Source: a virus. From it: a stretch of DNA of 37,430 nt. The position numbers and the translations under genes are program-made. The stretch is from positions 1 through 37,430 of IMG/VR virus record IMGVR_UViG_3300029953_001734; one strand, 5' to 3'. Below the pieces are notes generated by a model. The model was not told where the DNA came from and did not search any database. It was given only the letters and a program-made list of their open reading frames with translations. Shown in pieces: positions 8,189-15,605 of this stretch (position 1 is its first letter; every line of letters begins with the position of its first letter).

Positions 8189-8809
8189 TTAATTACCACT
8201 CAGCTCTATCAGGTTGAACGGCACCTCCTCCTTCATCGTTACTGTGTAAGCCTTCACATTCTTCACCCCCACCGTAAATGGTAAGTCCATATCCCTTATC
8301 GTTACCTGCTGGCTTCCGCTTTTATTTGGCCGCATCAGGAACAGGTCCGTAAGCGCACACTTCAGCGTAAACGCCGTACCGCTCTCCCATAGTCCCCGCA
8401 GCTCTGTCAGCTCATCTTCAGGTAGTTCGTTCGCGCCATCTTCATTGATGATAAAACCCTTTACGCCGATCTCTATACTGCCCCTGTTGATTATCTCGCT
8501 CACAATTCCATCCCGGTTCACCAGCTCCGTCTCCACCACCTTCTTCTTGAACCTCATGCTCACCACAGGGTTAGGCAATTCATAAGTCTGCTGGTTACCG
8601 CTGCTGTCGGTGTACACACAGGTCACCGGCAGATATATCTCAACCCCGTCCCAGTTATTGGCATACAATGGCGATCCATAATTACCCGTCTGTTTACGCG
8701 TAGCCTTAGTATCACCCGTCACAGGCTTGAATGTCGGGTCAAACGCACTCTGCGGCACCCCGAAAACATTTGTAAACAACCACGGTAATCCTAACGGTAT
8801 TTCTGCCAC
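8189..8809 (-). CDS. Tail protein between tape measure and hub
   Basis: 206 residues with a GTG start (GTGGCAGAA). Beta-rich, containing VSMRFKKKVVETELVNRDGIVSEIINRGS and a C-terminal MKEEVPFNLIEL. This pattern resembles a conserved uncharacterised tail protein (DUF6046-like) of Bacteroidota myophages. By position it would take the place of Mu gpN or of a LysM-type hub adaptor. There is no enzymatic motif. A TTTTCAAAT repeat separates it from the tape measure gene. Confidence 0.55.
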   Translation of the reverse strand: MAEIPLGLPWLFTNVFGVPQSAFDPTFKPVTGDTKATRKQTGNYGSPLYANNWDGVEIYLPVTCVYTDSSGNQQTYELPNPVVSMRFKKKVVETELVNRDGIVSEIINRGSIEIGVKGFIINEDGANELPEDELTELRGLWESGTAFTLKCALTDLFLMRPNKSGSQQVTIRDMDLPFTVGVKNVKAYTVTMKEEVPFNLIELSGN

Positions 8810-8818
8810 TTTATAATA

Positions 8819-8853
8819 ATTTTCAAATTTTCAAATTCACACATTTTCAAATT
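8819..8853. repeat. TTTTCAAAT-type intergenic repeat
   Basis: TTTTCAAATTTTCAAATT, a CACACA spacer and a further TTTTCAAATT fill the gap after the tape measure stop codon, overlapping it by two bases. Same pattern as the copies at 2169-2203 and 3046-3080. Confidence 0.75.
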
Positions 8854-10528
8854 AGTTCCCCATCGCCTTCGGTATCCGCGAAAGCACCCTATATAGCATT
8901 TCTTCAAATTCCCCTTCCACATCCTTCACTCCGTCCTTTACATTGCTAAAATAGTTTTTCATATTCTCACCTATCCTTGCGTTGATCACCAGGTGAGTGG
9001 GCCCACCACCTATGATGCTGTCGCTCATATCGCTCAGCGCATCGCTCGCATCACTCGCACCCTTCTTCACCTTATCGGTCAGCTTGCCCTTCTGCTTCCA
9101 GTATTCGCCAGGCAGCGTAGTTAGGTCACTGTCACTTATTGTCGCGGCCACACCGCCCACTGTTCCCCTGCTATTCGTGTATGCGTCAAAGTGGTATGCC
9201 GGTGGCGCTCCCGCCTTGTTACGGTTCCATATTTCCCAGCCTATTGTAGTTGCTATATAGGCCAGTGCGGCCACACCACCAGTCGCGGCCAGCATTTCAC
9301 CCGCTGCCATACCCGTCATTGCCTCCAGTCCGCCAGTTGCTGCGCCAAGGCCCTTTGCCAGGCTAAAGCCGGCTATACCTTCACCCGCTCCGCTCAGTCC
9401 GCCCATAAACCCTTTTCCGGTATTTATCACCGTCATTGTAGCATATGCGGCCACAGCCCATTTTATAAGGCTTTCTGTAGTCTTTATCCACTCTTTTATA
9501 GTGCCTGTATGTGTGCTCGTCCAGGAGATCAGGTCCACGGTCTTATTGCCCAGGTATTCTATGCCCGGCACCAGCTTATCCAGCGTTGCGGGTAGGTTAT
9601 CCAGCGCAGGTGCCAGTTTATCCAGCAGCTTGCCCATGATCGGCAGCAGTTTTATCCCAAACTCTTCTTTCGTAGCCTCAAAGTTGGTGCTGGCAAGTAT
9701 GTATTTGCCCGTATCCGTTTGCATCAGCCGCTCCTGCATATGGTCAAATATGCCGCCCTTGCCTGTCGCTATATCCAGCGCCTCGTTAAACAGCTTTAGC
9801 CCCTTCGCTCCGTCCTCCAGGCGCTCGTGCCATTGCTGCGTGCTGCCGCCATATTTCTGCTGTAGCGTGCTGATCGGGTCAAAGCCCATGCGAAGCAGCG
9901 GGAAGGTTTCATGCAGGTTCAGTTTACCCGTTCCCTTTACTAACTGGTAGGTTTGCACCAGTTGGTCCAGGTTACCCGCATCGCCACCGGCTATATCTTC
10001 AAACTGCCTTAACCTTTTATCTATCTGCTGGTTATTCAGGTGCGATGCCAGTAAGCTCTTCGCATCCCCAAACAGTTGCGTGCCATACATGCTCTTCAGC
10101 AGGTTCGCGTGCGTCTGCTCATAAAGCTCCTCGCCATGCTCAGGGCTCATGATGTTAAGCATGTTCTTCGTCTTCTGCCCCTCCATCCCCTTCGTCACAC
10201 TTTCCTTCAGGAAGTCAATACCAAAGTCCACTCCGCGCTCCACACCCCTTGTCACCATCTCGCCCGCCACAGTGCCCTTGGCCACATCCCACATGCTCAG
10301 CTGCTCCTTCTTCCGGTTCACCCGGTCCAGGTGTTCCTCCAGCTCGTCCAGGTGGCTATGGTCCACCTTTATCTTTGTTTCCTGCCCTAGCTTATCTAAC
10401 CCCCGCTTCACCACGGCGATCTTGTCGCCCATGTCACTAAAAACAGCGGAAGTCGTGACACCCACCTTACGGATATCACGACTTACAGTCTCTTTTAATT
10501 GAAGTACGAAGGTTAATAAATCGCTCAT
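8852..10528 (-). CDS. Tape measure protein
   Basis: 558 residues, long and helical: an N-terminal coiled coil (about 1-80, with LDELEEHLDRVNRKKEQL), a helical shaft, and a Gly/Ala-rich hydrophobic segment near 370-430 (INTGKGFMGGLSGAGEG, GMAAGEMLAATGGVAALAYIA). This is the usual make-up of tape measure proteins, which set tail length and pass through the tube. It follows the two chaperone frames and shares an ATGA overlap with the second. At 558 residues the tail is expected to be short, by the usual rough proportionality; the exact length is not derivable here. Confidence 0.8.
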   Translation of the reverse strand: MSDLLTFVLQLKETVSRDIRKVGVTTSAVFSDMGDKIAVVKRGLDKLGQETKIKVDHSHLDELEEHLDRVNRKKEQLSMWDVAKGTVAGEMVTRGVERGVDFGIDFLKESVTKGMEGQKTKNMLNIMSPEHGEELYEQTHANLLKSMYGTQLFGDAKSLLASHLNNQQIDKRLRQFEDIAGGDAGNLDQLVQTYQLVKGTGKLNLHETFPLLRMGFDPISTLQQKYGGSTQQWHERLEDGAKGLKLFNEALDIATGKGGIFDHMQERLMQTDTGKYILASTNFEATKEEFGIKLLPIMGKLLDKLAPALDNLPATLDKLVPGIEYLGNKTVDLISWTSTHTGTIKEWIKTTESLIKWAVAAYATMTVINTGKGFMGGLSGAGEGIAGFSLAKGLGAATGGLEAMTGMAAGEMLAATGGVAALAYIATTIGWEIWNRNKAGAPPAYHFDAYTNSRGTVGGVAATISDSDLTTLPGEYWKQKGKLTDKVKKGASDASDALSDMSDSIIGGGPTHLVINARIGENMKNYFSNVKDGVKDVEGEFEEMLYRVLSRIPKAMGN

Positions 10529-10731
10529 CTTAATGATTTTTCGCGCTCATCATCTCTGATTCGCCGCAGATGAGCCGCTTTTACTGCATATTCCTGATCA
10601 CTCGCATTTTTGTAGTCAAACCCTGGCATATAGACATCAAACATGCTCTCCAGGTATAAAAGGGAACCGGTCTCCAGGTCTTTTTCCGCTTCCCTTATAA
10701 GTTTACCATGAACACCACTGTACCGTTCATC
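10525..10731 (-). CDS. Second tail-chaperone frame (GT-type -1 extension)
   Basis: In the -1 frame relative to the gene at 10695-11042, an open frame runs from 10731, overlaps the end of that gene by about 36 bases and continues another 56 codons to a TGA overlapping the tape measure ATG (ATGA). The product reads KLIREAEKDLETGSLLYLES and ends DDEREKSLR. An overlapping -1 frame between tail tube and tape measure is the hallmark of the G/GT tail assembly chaperone pair, normally expressed by programmed -1 frameshifting. The only internal ATG is at 10644, giving 39 residues. I see no canonical slippery heptamer; the candidate near the stop is GTA AAC TTA. Expression by separate initiation is possible. 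Confidence 0.55.
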   Translation of the reverse strand, partial: DERYSGVHGKLIREAEKDLETGSLLYLESMFDVYMPGFDYKNASDQEYAVKAAHLRRIRDDEREKSLR

Positions 10732-11042
10732 TTATCCTTCACCGCGTTCATGAAGCCCAGTGCTATCTGGTCATCTGTCCGCCATAGCTCACTGCCGGCT
10801 ACAAAGGTCAGCTCCATCATATCTTCTATCGTAGCCAGTGGCTTATCGGCCTCAGCTTTACTTAGCGCACAGTTTACCTCCTGCCGCGTTGGGTTCTTAA
10901 AATAGCTGATGCACTTACCATCCGTAAGCCCATATACGCCACCCTTGTGCGTTGCCTTTAGCGCCGTTATTTCTTTATCGGTGAGCTGCCCCACCAGCTT
11001 CGCTGGCTCTGTCGCTGTGATCGGTGTATTTTTACCTGCCAT
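10695..11042 (-). CDS. Tail assembly chaperone (G-like)
   Basis: 115 residues, soluble (MAGKNTPITATEPAKLVGQLTDKEITALK...). It has a central NPTRQEVNCALSKAEADKP stretch and ends MNGTVVFMVNL. The assignment rests on size and on location: it lies after the sheath and tube genes, before the tape measure, with an overlapping -1 frame running on from its end. These proteins coat the tape measure during tail assembly and are usually absent from the virion. It is preceded by an unusual 287-base gap rich in stem-loops. Confidence 0.6.
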   Translation of the reverse strand: MAGKNTPITATEPAKLVGQLTDKEITALKATHKGGVYGLTDGKCISYFKNPTRQEVNCALSKAEADKPLATIEDMMELTFVAGSELWRTDDQIALGFMNAVKDKMNGTVVFMVNL

Positions 11043-11072
11043 AAAATATCGTTTAAACCCTATTTTTTGTAC

Positions 11073-11274
11073 CCCAAAACCCCGCTTTAAGGGCGGGGCA
11101 ATTTGGGTAATTTTTCTATCGTCTTACTTGTACGATGGGCAGACACTTTGTCTTTTAAGCCCGCTATCCCTGGTTTGTGTATTATGTGAGAGCCTCAGCT
11201 CAGTATCTTAATGGGGAGAACCGGATTTGCCAGTTCTCCCCCTGGCTTCCTATCCACCGGTCTTATTTTCCCGG
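11073..11274 (-). ncRNA. Candidate structured RNA between tube and chaperone genes
   Basis: The 287 bases between the chaperone start (11042) and the tube stop (11330) contain no convincing reading frame but at least six stem-loops: 11073-11107 (nested, CCCAAA/TTTGGG around CCCCGC/GCGGGG), 11118-11136 (ATCGT/ACGAT), 11137-11162 (GGGC/GCCC enclosing AGACA/TGTCT), 11190-11201 (GAGC/GCTC), 11213-11241 (perfect 9-bp GGGGAGAAC/GTTCTCCCC) and 11257-11274. The second and third abut and could stack. Minus strand is assumed because the operon runs that way. I recognise no RNA family. A long structured leader of the chaperone gene is an alternative. Confidence 0.4.
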
Positions 11275-11295
11275 CTTCTTTTATAACTTAAGTGC

Positions 11296-11331
11296 AATTT
11301 TCAAATTTGCACATCTTCAAATTTTCAAATT
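11296..11331. repeat. TTTTCAAAT-type intergenic repeat, variant order
   Basis: One TTTTCAAATT unit, a TGCACA spacer, then two further units directly after the tail tube stop codon. It has the same building blocks as 2169-2203 in the reverse order. Confidence 0.7.
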
Positions 11332-11761
11332 AAACAACGGCTATCGCCATCGCCAGCCCCGGCAGGTCCACCTGCATCTTCTTATCATTCTGCGCCATTT
11401 TAAACATCGCCTCGCTGATCTCGCAGCCGGTAACGCTTATCGTGCTCATTGTCCGGGCTCCTTGTGCTCTGAATACTCCTGCAACATCAAATGCCACATC
11501 CGTTATATCGTCACCACCCGCAGCCACAGCCGCCGCCCATATGCTGCGCACCGCCTCAAGCAACAGCGTTATCTTGAAGGGGTATTGCTTATTGCCGCTC
11601 TGTATGCTCAGCGGGTTCACATGCGCCGCGTGCAGGTATTCTTTATCGGTCTTTACACCCGCTTCAAAATCCGTCACCTTCGCCACCTTTACACCGCTCA
11701 CATACACATCCAGGTCATCCCATTCCTGGTCCTTTGTACTGAAAAAAGAAATTCCCGCCAT
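11330..11761 (-). CDS. Tail tube protein
   Basis: 143 residues, beta-rich: DVYVSGVKVAKVTDFEAGVKTDKEYLHAAH, then NKQYPFKITLLLEAV and a C-terminal TISVTGCEIS. It directly follows the sheath gene, the usual order for contractile tails, and has the size of Bacteroidota tube proteins. Tube subunits stack as hexamers inside the sheath. A CTTTTTAA leader lies 17 bases before the ATG. No signal peptide. Confidence 0.65.
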   Translation of the reverse strand: MAGISFFSTKDQEWDDLDVYVSGVKVAKVTDFEAGVKTDKEYLHAAHVNPLSIQSGNKQYPFKITLLLEAVRSIWAAAVAAGGDDITDVAFDVAGVFRAQGARTMSTISVTGCEISEAMFKMAQNDKKMQVDLPGLAMAIAVV

Positions 11762-11821
11762 ATTGCTATTTTAAAAAGTTATTAATTACTCGTTACAACT
11801 CTACCCGAAGGGGGAAAGTGG

Positions 11822-12988
11822 TTAAAGCCCAAATCCCAGCGTCACATTTATTGTTCCCGCATAAGCTTCGCTGTCTATCGCAAGGTTCACATTTACAGTA
11901 CCGCTCTCCACCACATTCTGTGTTGGGTCTATAAAGCAGGTGCAGCCGGTACAGTTGCCCAGCGCCGTCATGTTCTGGTTGATCGCTTCCTCAATGGTAT
12001 TGCTCAGGCTCAGTGCAAAACCCGGATCAATAAGGCCCGTTCCTGGCACACTTGGGATCTCGTCATCCACCACCTGCACAAACATGGTATAGGCAATGCG
12101 CTGCGCTTTGTCTATCACACGCCCACGGCACAAAAACACATAATCATCAGTACTCGCTGTCAGCGCCACGTCCGGGCTGAAGAAGTAGCCGTTTACATTC
12201 GCAAACGTCCGGAAGGTGATAAAGCCTTTACCGCTGATCACTGCCAGGTTAGCGCCCGCGGTTTCCACCGTAGCAGTCCCTACATATGCCTCACTGATCG
12301 GCAGCGCGCCATTACGCACCCTGCTTATTTTGCGCTGCACAGGCAGGCTGGCTATAAGCCCCAGCAGCATACCCATGTTTGCAGCCTTTCCGCTCTGGTA
12401 GTCACCCAGCAGAAAGAAGCTCCGGTTATTGGTAGTGCCGCTCGTCATGTTCGTCAGCGAGCTGTAAGTATTATTAAAGCTCGAAGCACCTATGATGATC
12501 CGCAAAGGGTTCTGGGCAGTAAAGAAAATATTTGCCAGCACAGCCGCTTTTGTCGCCCCGGTATAACACGCCGGGTTGATCCCCGCGGTAATAGACCCCA
12601 CAGTCACTACCGTATCGTCAGTTAATACCCCGGCAAACTTGATCGCGCCATTTGCGAAGTTCAGCAGCGCTATCGCACCATTCGCATTAGTGGAGTCACA
12701 CATGCCGTCCACGGTCATGGTATCAGGCACAAGCATCAGGTACAGTTGCGCACCCGTTCCGGCCATAGTATAGAAATCCTGTATCTGCCGCCATGCAAAT
12801 GGGTTATTGGCATTACTGATCCCGGCAGCGGTCACATCGGCCATGCTCGTCACCAGTATCGGCGTTCCAGCCGTATATCCGTCCGTTTCGCTCACTCCGG
12901 TCAATACCATCCCGCACACGCCATCAGCCGTTTGCAGCGTAGCGCCCAGCGCCCCATTTCCTAATGCAATATTTATTGGATTGCTCAT
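11822..12988 (-). CDS. Tail sheath protein (DUF2586-like)
   Basis: 388 residues. The start MSNPINIALGNGALG, the segments GVCGMVLTG and PFAWRQIQDFYTMAGTGAQLYLMLV, the C-terminal domain with KGFITFRTFANVNGYFFS and RVIDKAQRIAYTMF, and a final strand-rich arm fit the Bacteroidota tail sheath family (DUF2586). The sheath contracts to drive the tube through the cell envelope. It is followed by the tube gene. Upstream lie copy 2 of the four-copy element, its 16-codon frame, and a CTTTTAAT leader 18 bases before the ATG. Family recognised by pattern. Confidence 0.75.
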   Translation of the reverse strand: MSNPINIALGNGALGATLQTADGVCGMVLTGVSETDGYTAGTPILVTSMADVTAAGISNANNPFAWRQIQDFYTMAGTGAQLYLMLVPDTMTVDGMCDSTNANGAIALLNFANGAIKFAGVLTDDTVVTVGSITAGINPACYTGATKAAVLANIFFTAQNPLRIIIGASSFNNTYSSLTNMTSGTTNNRSFFLLGDYQSGKAANMGMLLGLIASLPVQRKISRVRNGALPISEAYVGTATVETAGANLAVISGKGFITFRTFANVNGYFFSPDVALTASTDDYVFLCRGRVIDKAQRIAYTMFVQVVDDEIPSVPGTGLIDPGFALSLSNTIEEAINQNMTALGNCTGCTCFIDPTQNVVESGTVNVNLAIDSEAYAGTINVTLGFGL

Positions 12989-13023
12989 AAAAACCTTAAT
13001 TAAAAGCTTATTGTTTCAACTCA

Positions 13024-13061
13024 TTTACTACTATCACCACCAGTGGCGTTGGCACCATTCA
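13024..13061 (-). repeat. Four-copy stop-codon-associated element, copy 2
   Basis: Contains GGTGCCAACGCCACTGGTG exactly as in copies 1 and 4, then GTGATAGTAGTAAA, a one-base-shorter relative of the extension in copies 1 and 3. It starts two bases after the TAA of the upstream gene. The internal ATG (minus strand, 13058) opens a 16-codon frame starting MVPTPLVVIVV that ends with TAA at 13008-13010, just before the sheath leader. Confidence 0.85.
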
Positions 13062-13063
13062 GC

Positions 13064-13585
13064 TTACTTTGCTGCGCTCATCAATGCAGCCAGGGCATCC
13101 CTTGCAGTATCCGCATCGGTCACGGCATCGTTATATGCAGCGGTAGCATCAGCAAGTTCTTTTGTTGCCTTGGTTACGGCCTTAGTGAGTGCTGTTTTAG
13201 CGGCACCCGTAGCGCTAGCGCCATCGTTCTTGGCGTTATTGGCTGTGTCCAGGTTCAGTTGCGCCTGGTCAAGGTTTGCCTTAGTGGTTTCCACATTCTT
13301 CTTTGCAGCCGCATCGGCATTCTGTGCTATTTGCAATGGCGTCAGCGCTGGGGCCGCCGTAGTTCCGGTAGCTGCTTGCGTAAGATCACCACCTTCAAAC
13401 GCCTCAGCCCTGGTCACAGGAGTCACCGTCGCTAACGAGGGTGTCTTGCCCTTGCTCAGGTTCACCCTATGCGCATTGGCATTGCTCTCCTGCTTAAATG
13501 CCAGGCCATCACCGGTAAAGTAAAGTGTATCAGTACCCGGATTACTGTTGAAATATTTCTGAACCTGTAACGTATTCTTTTGCAT
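13064..13585 (-). CDS. Hypothetical Ala-rich coiled-coil protein before the sheath
   Basis: 173 residues. The first 45 form a small folded-looking unit (YFNSNPGTDTLYFTGDGLAFK...HRVNLSKGK). A linker follows, and then about 90 residues of alanine-rich heptad-like helix (KKNVETTKANLDQAQLNLDTA, ADATAAYNDAVTDADTARDAL). It lies between the lysis cassette and the sheath, where Mu-like phages carry small head-tail or scaffold-like genes. It has a CTTTTAAT leader 17 bases before the ATG, like the capsid and sheath genes, which points to strong late expression. Function not recognised. Confidence 0.55.
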   Translation of the reverse strand: MQKNTLQVQKYFNSNPGTDTLYFTGDGLAFKQESNANAHRVNLSKGKTPSLATVTPVTRAEAFEGGDLTQAATGTTAAPALTPLQIAQNADAAAKKNVETTKANLDQAQLNLDTANNAKNDGASATGAAKTALTKAVTKATKELADATAAYNDAVTDADTARDALAALMSAAK

Positions 13586-13614
13586 AAAAACTCTATTAAA
13601 AGGTTAAATAATTA

Positions 13615-14313
13615 CTATTTAAAAAACGTTTTGTATCCCGTAAACCTCCGTATACAATACTTCACCCACGCCATCTGAGCGCTTGTAAAATCCATATACC
13701 TATCCGGTGTACCATCACATTTTGCATTCGGGAAAATATACCCATCCCACTCACCGCCATTCGCGCCAGGTATGTATATCACCTTCCAGCAGTACTTAGG
13801 TACTACCACATTGTCCGGTCCTATGGTCTTGTCCTTACCATAACCGCCACAAAACACCACAATGCTATCCGCACCCATTTCCCCACTCTTGCCCGTGCTC
13901 ACCAGGTCCCGCTCATCAGTCTCCAGCACCTTCCATATCCCACGGTTCAGTCCCGGTGCCTGCGGCAGCATATTGCTATAGTAAAAACATTCATTCATCG
14001 CCACCTCGTCACATGTATTGTCCTGGGCGCTCATCAGGTGTCCTTGGTCATACCCGCTACCATCATAATCTTTGCCCAGTGCCGTACCCGCTATCTCCGG
14101 GTCAGCCTTAAAGTTGTTCGTCCGTTTCATCGGCGCGTCACAGCTTATATACTCCGGCTTCAGGGTATACGACACCATCACCGGCTCATGAGCACTCGCA
14201 GCATATACCGTCATGTAGCGCTCATGCTTCACCACAACTGTATCCTGGGCGTTATCCTCCGGAGAGATAAACCCGCTGCCGCACATCAGTAATAAACCTA
14301 AATACGCTCTCAT
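13615..14313 (-). CDS. Secreted DNA/RNA non-specific endonuclease
   Basis: 232 residues from the ATG that overlaps the endolysin stop (ATGA); a start 19 codons upstream is less likely. The N-terminus MRAYLGLLLMCGSGFIS is signal-peptide-like. The body carries the beta-beta-alpha-Me nuclease motif in the form YDQGHLMSAQD (usual DRGH, with the catalytic His kept) followed by YYSNMLPQAPGLNRGIWKVLE, where the metal-binding Asn and the LN-W pattern are recognisable. Relatives (NucA, EndoG) cut DNA and RNA in the periplasm or outside. In a lysis cassette it might degrade released nucleic acid or cell debris at burst; that role is inferred. Confidence 0.75.
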   Translation of the reverse strand: MRAYLGLLLMCGSGFISPEDNAQDTVVVKHERYMTVYAASAHEPVMVSYTLKPEYISCDAPMKRTNNFKADPEIAGTALGKDYDGSGYDQGHLMSAQDNTCDEVAMNECFYYSNMLPQAPGLNRGIWKVLETDERDLVSTGKSGEMGADSIVVFCGGYGKDKTIGPDNVVVPKYCWKVIYIPGANGGEWDGYIFPNAKCDGTPDRYMDFTSAQMAWVKYCIRRFTGYKTFFK

Positions 14314-14843
14314 ACCTGCTCTTTTAAAACCTTTAATGCACGATCGTAAAACATTTTCCTTTCCGCCCATCCGTTCAAACCCCCATTTATTCTCCTGGTA
14401 ATTTTCTCCAGGTCTCCGGCATCTGCCAGCTCATTCAGCTTGTGCGTCTCCCAAAACCAGTAAGCGCTGCGCACTGCATTCTCCGGCGTAGCCAGCAGGT
14501 CAGGCGTTTGTATCAGTTGGTCATTGCCATACATGGCCATGCTCAGCGTCTTGTAGTTAGCTCTCCCGGTTATCTGTATCAGCCCACGGCCCTTAAACTT
14601 CACACCATCACCTTCAAACACATTGCCCAGATCCGCACGGCCCTCATAAGCCTCACCACTCGCCAACTCCCTTACAAACCTGAAGCAGCCGCTTTCATGC
14701 AGCACCTGCGCCAGGAAAGCAGCTATCCGTTCCACCGTATCCACATCGCCCTGGTACTGGCTCAAATAAGGCACAAACGTTTCCACGGCCTTCTCCGATA
14801 TGCTCGGCGCTATTCCCCGTATGATCTCGTTTGTTATTTTCAT
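14310..14843 (-). CDS. GH19-family endolysin
   Basis: 177 residues starting MKITNEIIRG; this ATG overlaps the upstream stop (ATGA), and an ATG two codons earlier is possible. It has the chitinase-like glycoside hydrolase 19 core: FLAQVLHESGCFRFVRE, with the two expected acidic residues near positions 50 and 59, then FKGRGLIQITGRANY and SAYWFWE. GH19 phage enzymes cleave the glycan strand of peptidoglycan. No signal peptide, so release would depend on a holin. It is followed at once by the secreted nuclease gene. Confidence 0.8.
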   Translation of the reverse strand: MKITNEIIRGIAPSISEKAVETFVPYLSQYQGDVDTVERIAAFLAQVLHESGCFRFVRELASGEAYEGRADLGNVFEGDGVKFKGRGLIQITGRANYKTLSMAMYGNDQLIQTPDLLATPENAVRSAYWFWETHKLNELADAGDLEKITRRINGGLNGWAERKMFYDRALKVLKEQV

Positions 14844-15127
14844 TGCCATTTATTTGTTACCGTCCTTATTATCGCCTCCAGCTTCGGAGGTAAATGTGTC
14901 AGCTCGTAGTTAGTGTCCGTTGCGTATTCCTGTAGCGCATCCAGCAATTCCTGCCGTTCCTCAACCCCTATATTGCTATCCTTCAGTATATGCTGCGTAC
15001 ACTTTTGTTCCTCTTCCCTGGTCAAACTCTCTATCTTGCTCGCCGCAGTCATCCCGCACCATACTATCACTCCACCCGCAACGAAGGCTACAAATGCCCA
15101 ATACCACTCAAAAGAAACATCAGGCAT
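14840..15127 (-). CDS. Small membrane protein of the lysis cassette
   Basis: 95 residues: one N-terminal membrane segment (about 9-30, YWAFVAFVAGGVIVWCGMTAA) then a charged helical domain (KIESLTREEEQKC, EERQELLDALQEY). It overlaps the stop of the upstream gene (TAATG) and the start of the endolysin (ATGA). Such a layout suits an inner-membrane spanin-like or holin-accessory protein, but the cassette already has a one-piece spanin candidate. No family recognised. Confidence 0.55.
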   Translation of the reverse strand: MPDVSFEWYWAFVAFVAGGVIVWCGMTAASKIESLTREEEQKCTQHILKDSNIGVEERQELLDALQEYATDTNYELTHLPPKLEAIIRTVTNKWQ

Positions 15128-15600
15128 TATGCAGCTTGGTTTTTAGCCACAGCATACAAAGTCTGCGCAGCAGTATCTGTTTCTACCTCCGTCAGTTTCG
15201 GGTCCAGTGCCAGGAACAAACCACTCATCAGCTTCAGCAATCCCGCATGCTGCATAAATGGACTCAGCGTTTGCAGGTATTTCACCAGTGCCAGCGCCTG
15301 TGCATTCAGGCTCTCGCCGCTTGCAGCATTCGCATCTATCTGCGTGATCATCGGTATAGCCACGCCCAGCGCCTTGCTGATCGCCGCTATCACTGCCGAT
15401 TCCCACACACCCGCACCTGGTATCATTTGCGCCAGTGCAGCCTCTATCACAGCCGCCTCCGGGCTTGCCAGTGAAGCCTTCACAGTCTCGCACACATGCA
15501 GCGCCTGTGGCCCATAAGTCTTCGCCACCACCGGTACCACCTTAAACAGCTTCTCCAGCTCCACCTTATCCCAGTCTATAAACTCCTGTAGCTTATTCAT
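15127..15600 (-). CDS. Hypothetical protein in the lysis cassette
   Basis: 157 residues, helical (MNKLQEFIDWDKVELEKLF). A weakly hydrophobic Ala/Ile-rich stretch lies near 70-95 (MIPGAGVWESAVIAAISKALGVAIPM), and the C-terminal helix has LSPFMQHAGLLKLMSGLFLAL. It is not a convincing membrane protein. Its stop overlaps the next start (TAATG). Proteins like this recur beside lysins in Bacteroidota phages, with unknown function. A holin regulator or antiholin is possible but unsupported. Confidence 0.5.
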   Translation of the reverse strand: MNKLQEFIDWDKVELEKLFKVVPVVAKTYGPQALHVCETVKASLASPEAAVIEAALAQMIPGAGVWESAVIAAISKALGVAIPMITQIDANAASGESLNAQALALVKYLQTLSPFMQHAGLLKLMSGLFLALDPKLTEVETDTAAQTLYAVAKNQAA

Positions 15601-15605
15601 AAAAT

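Noticed and set aside
6341-10502. Many long plus-strand frames opposite the tail genes
   Set aside because: They lack family patterns, overlap the clear tail genes, and have the Ser/Pro/His-rich composition typical of antisense readings.
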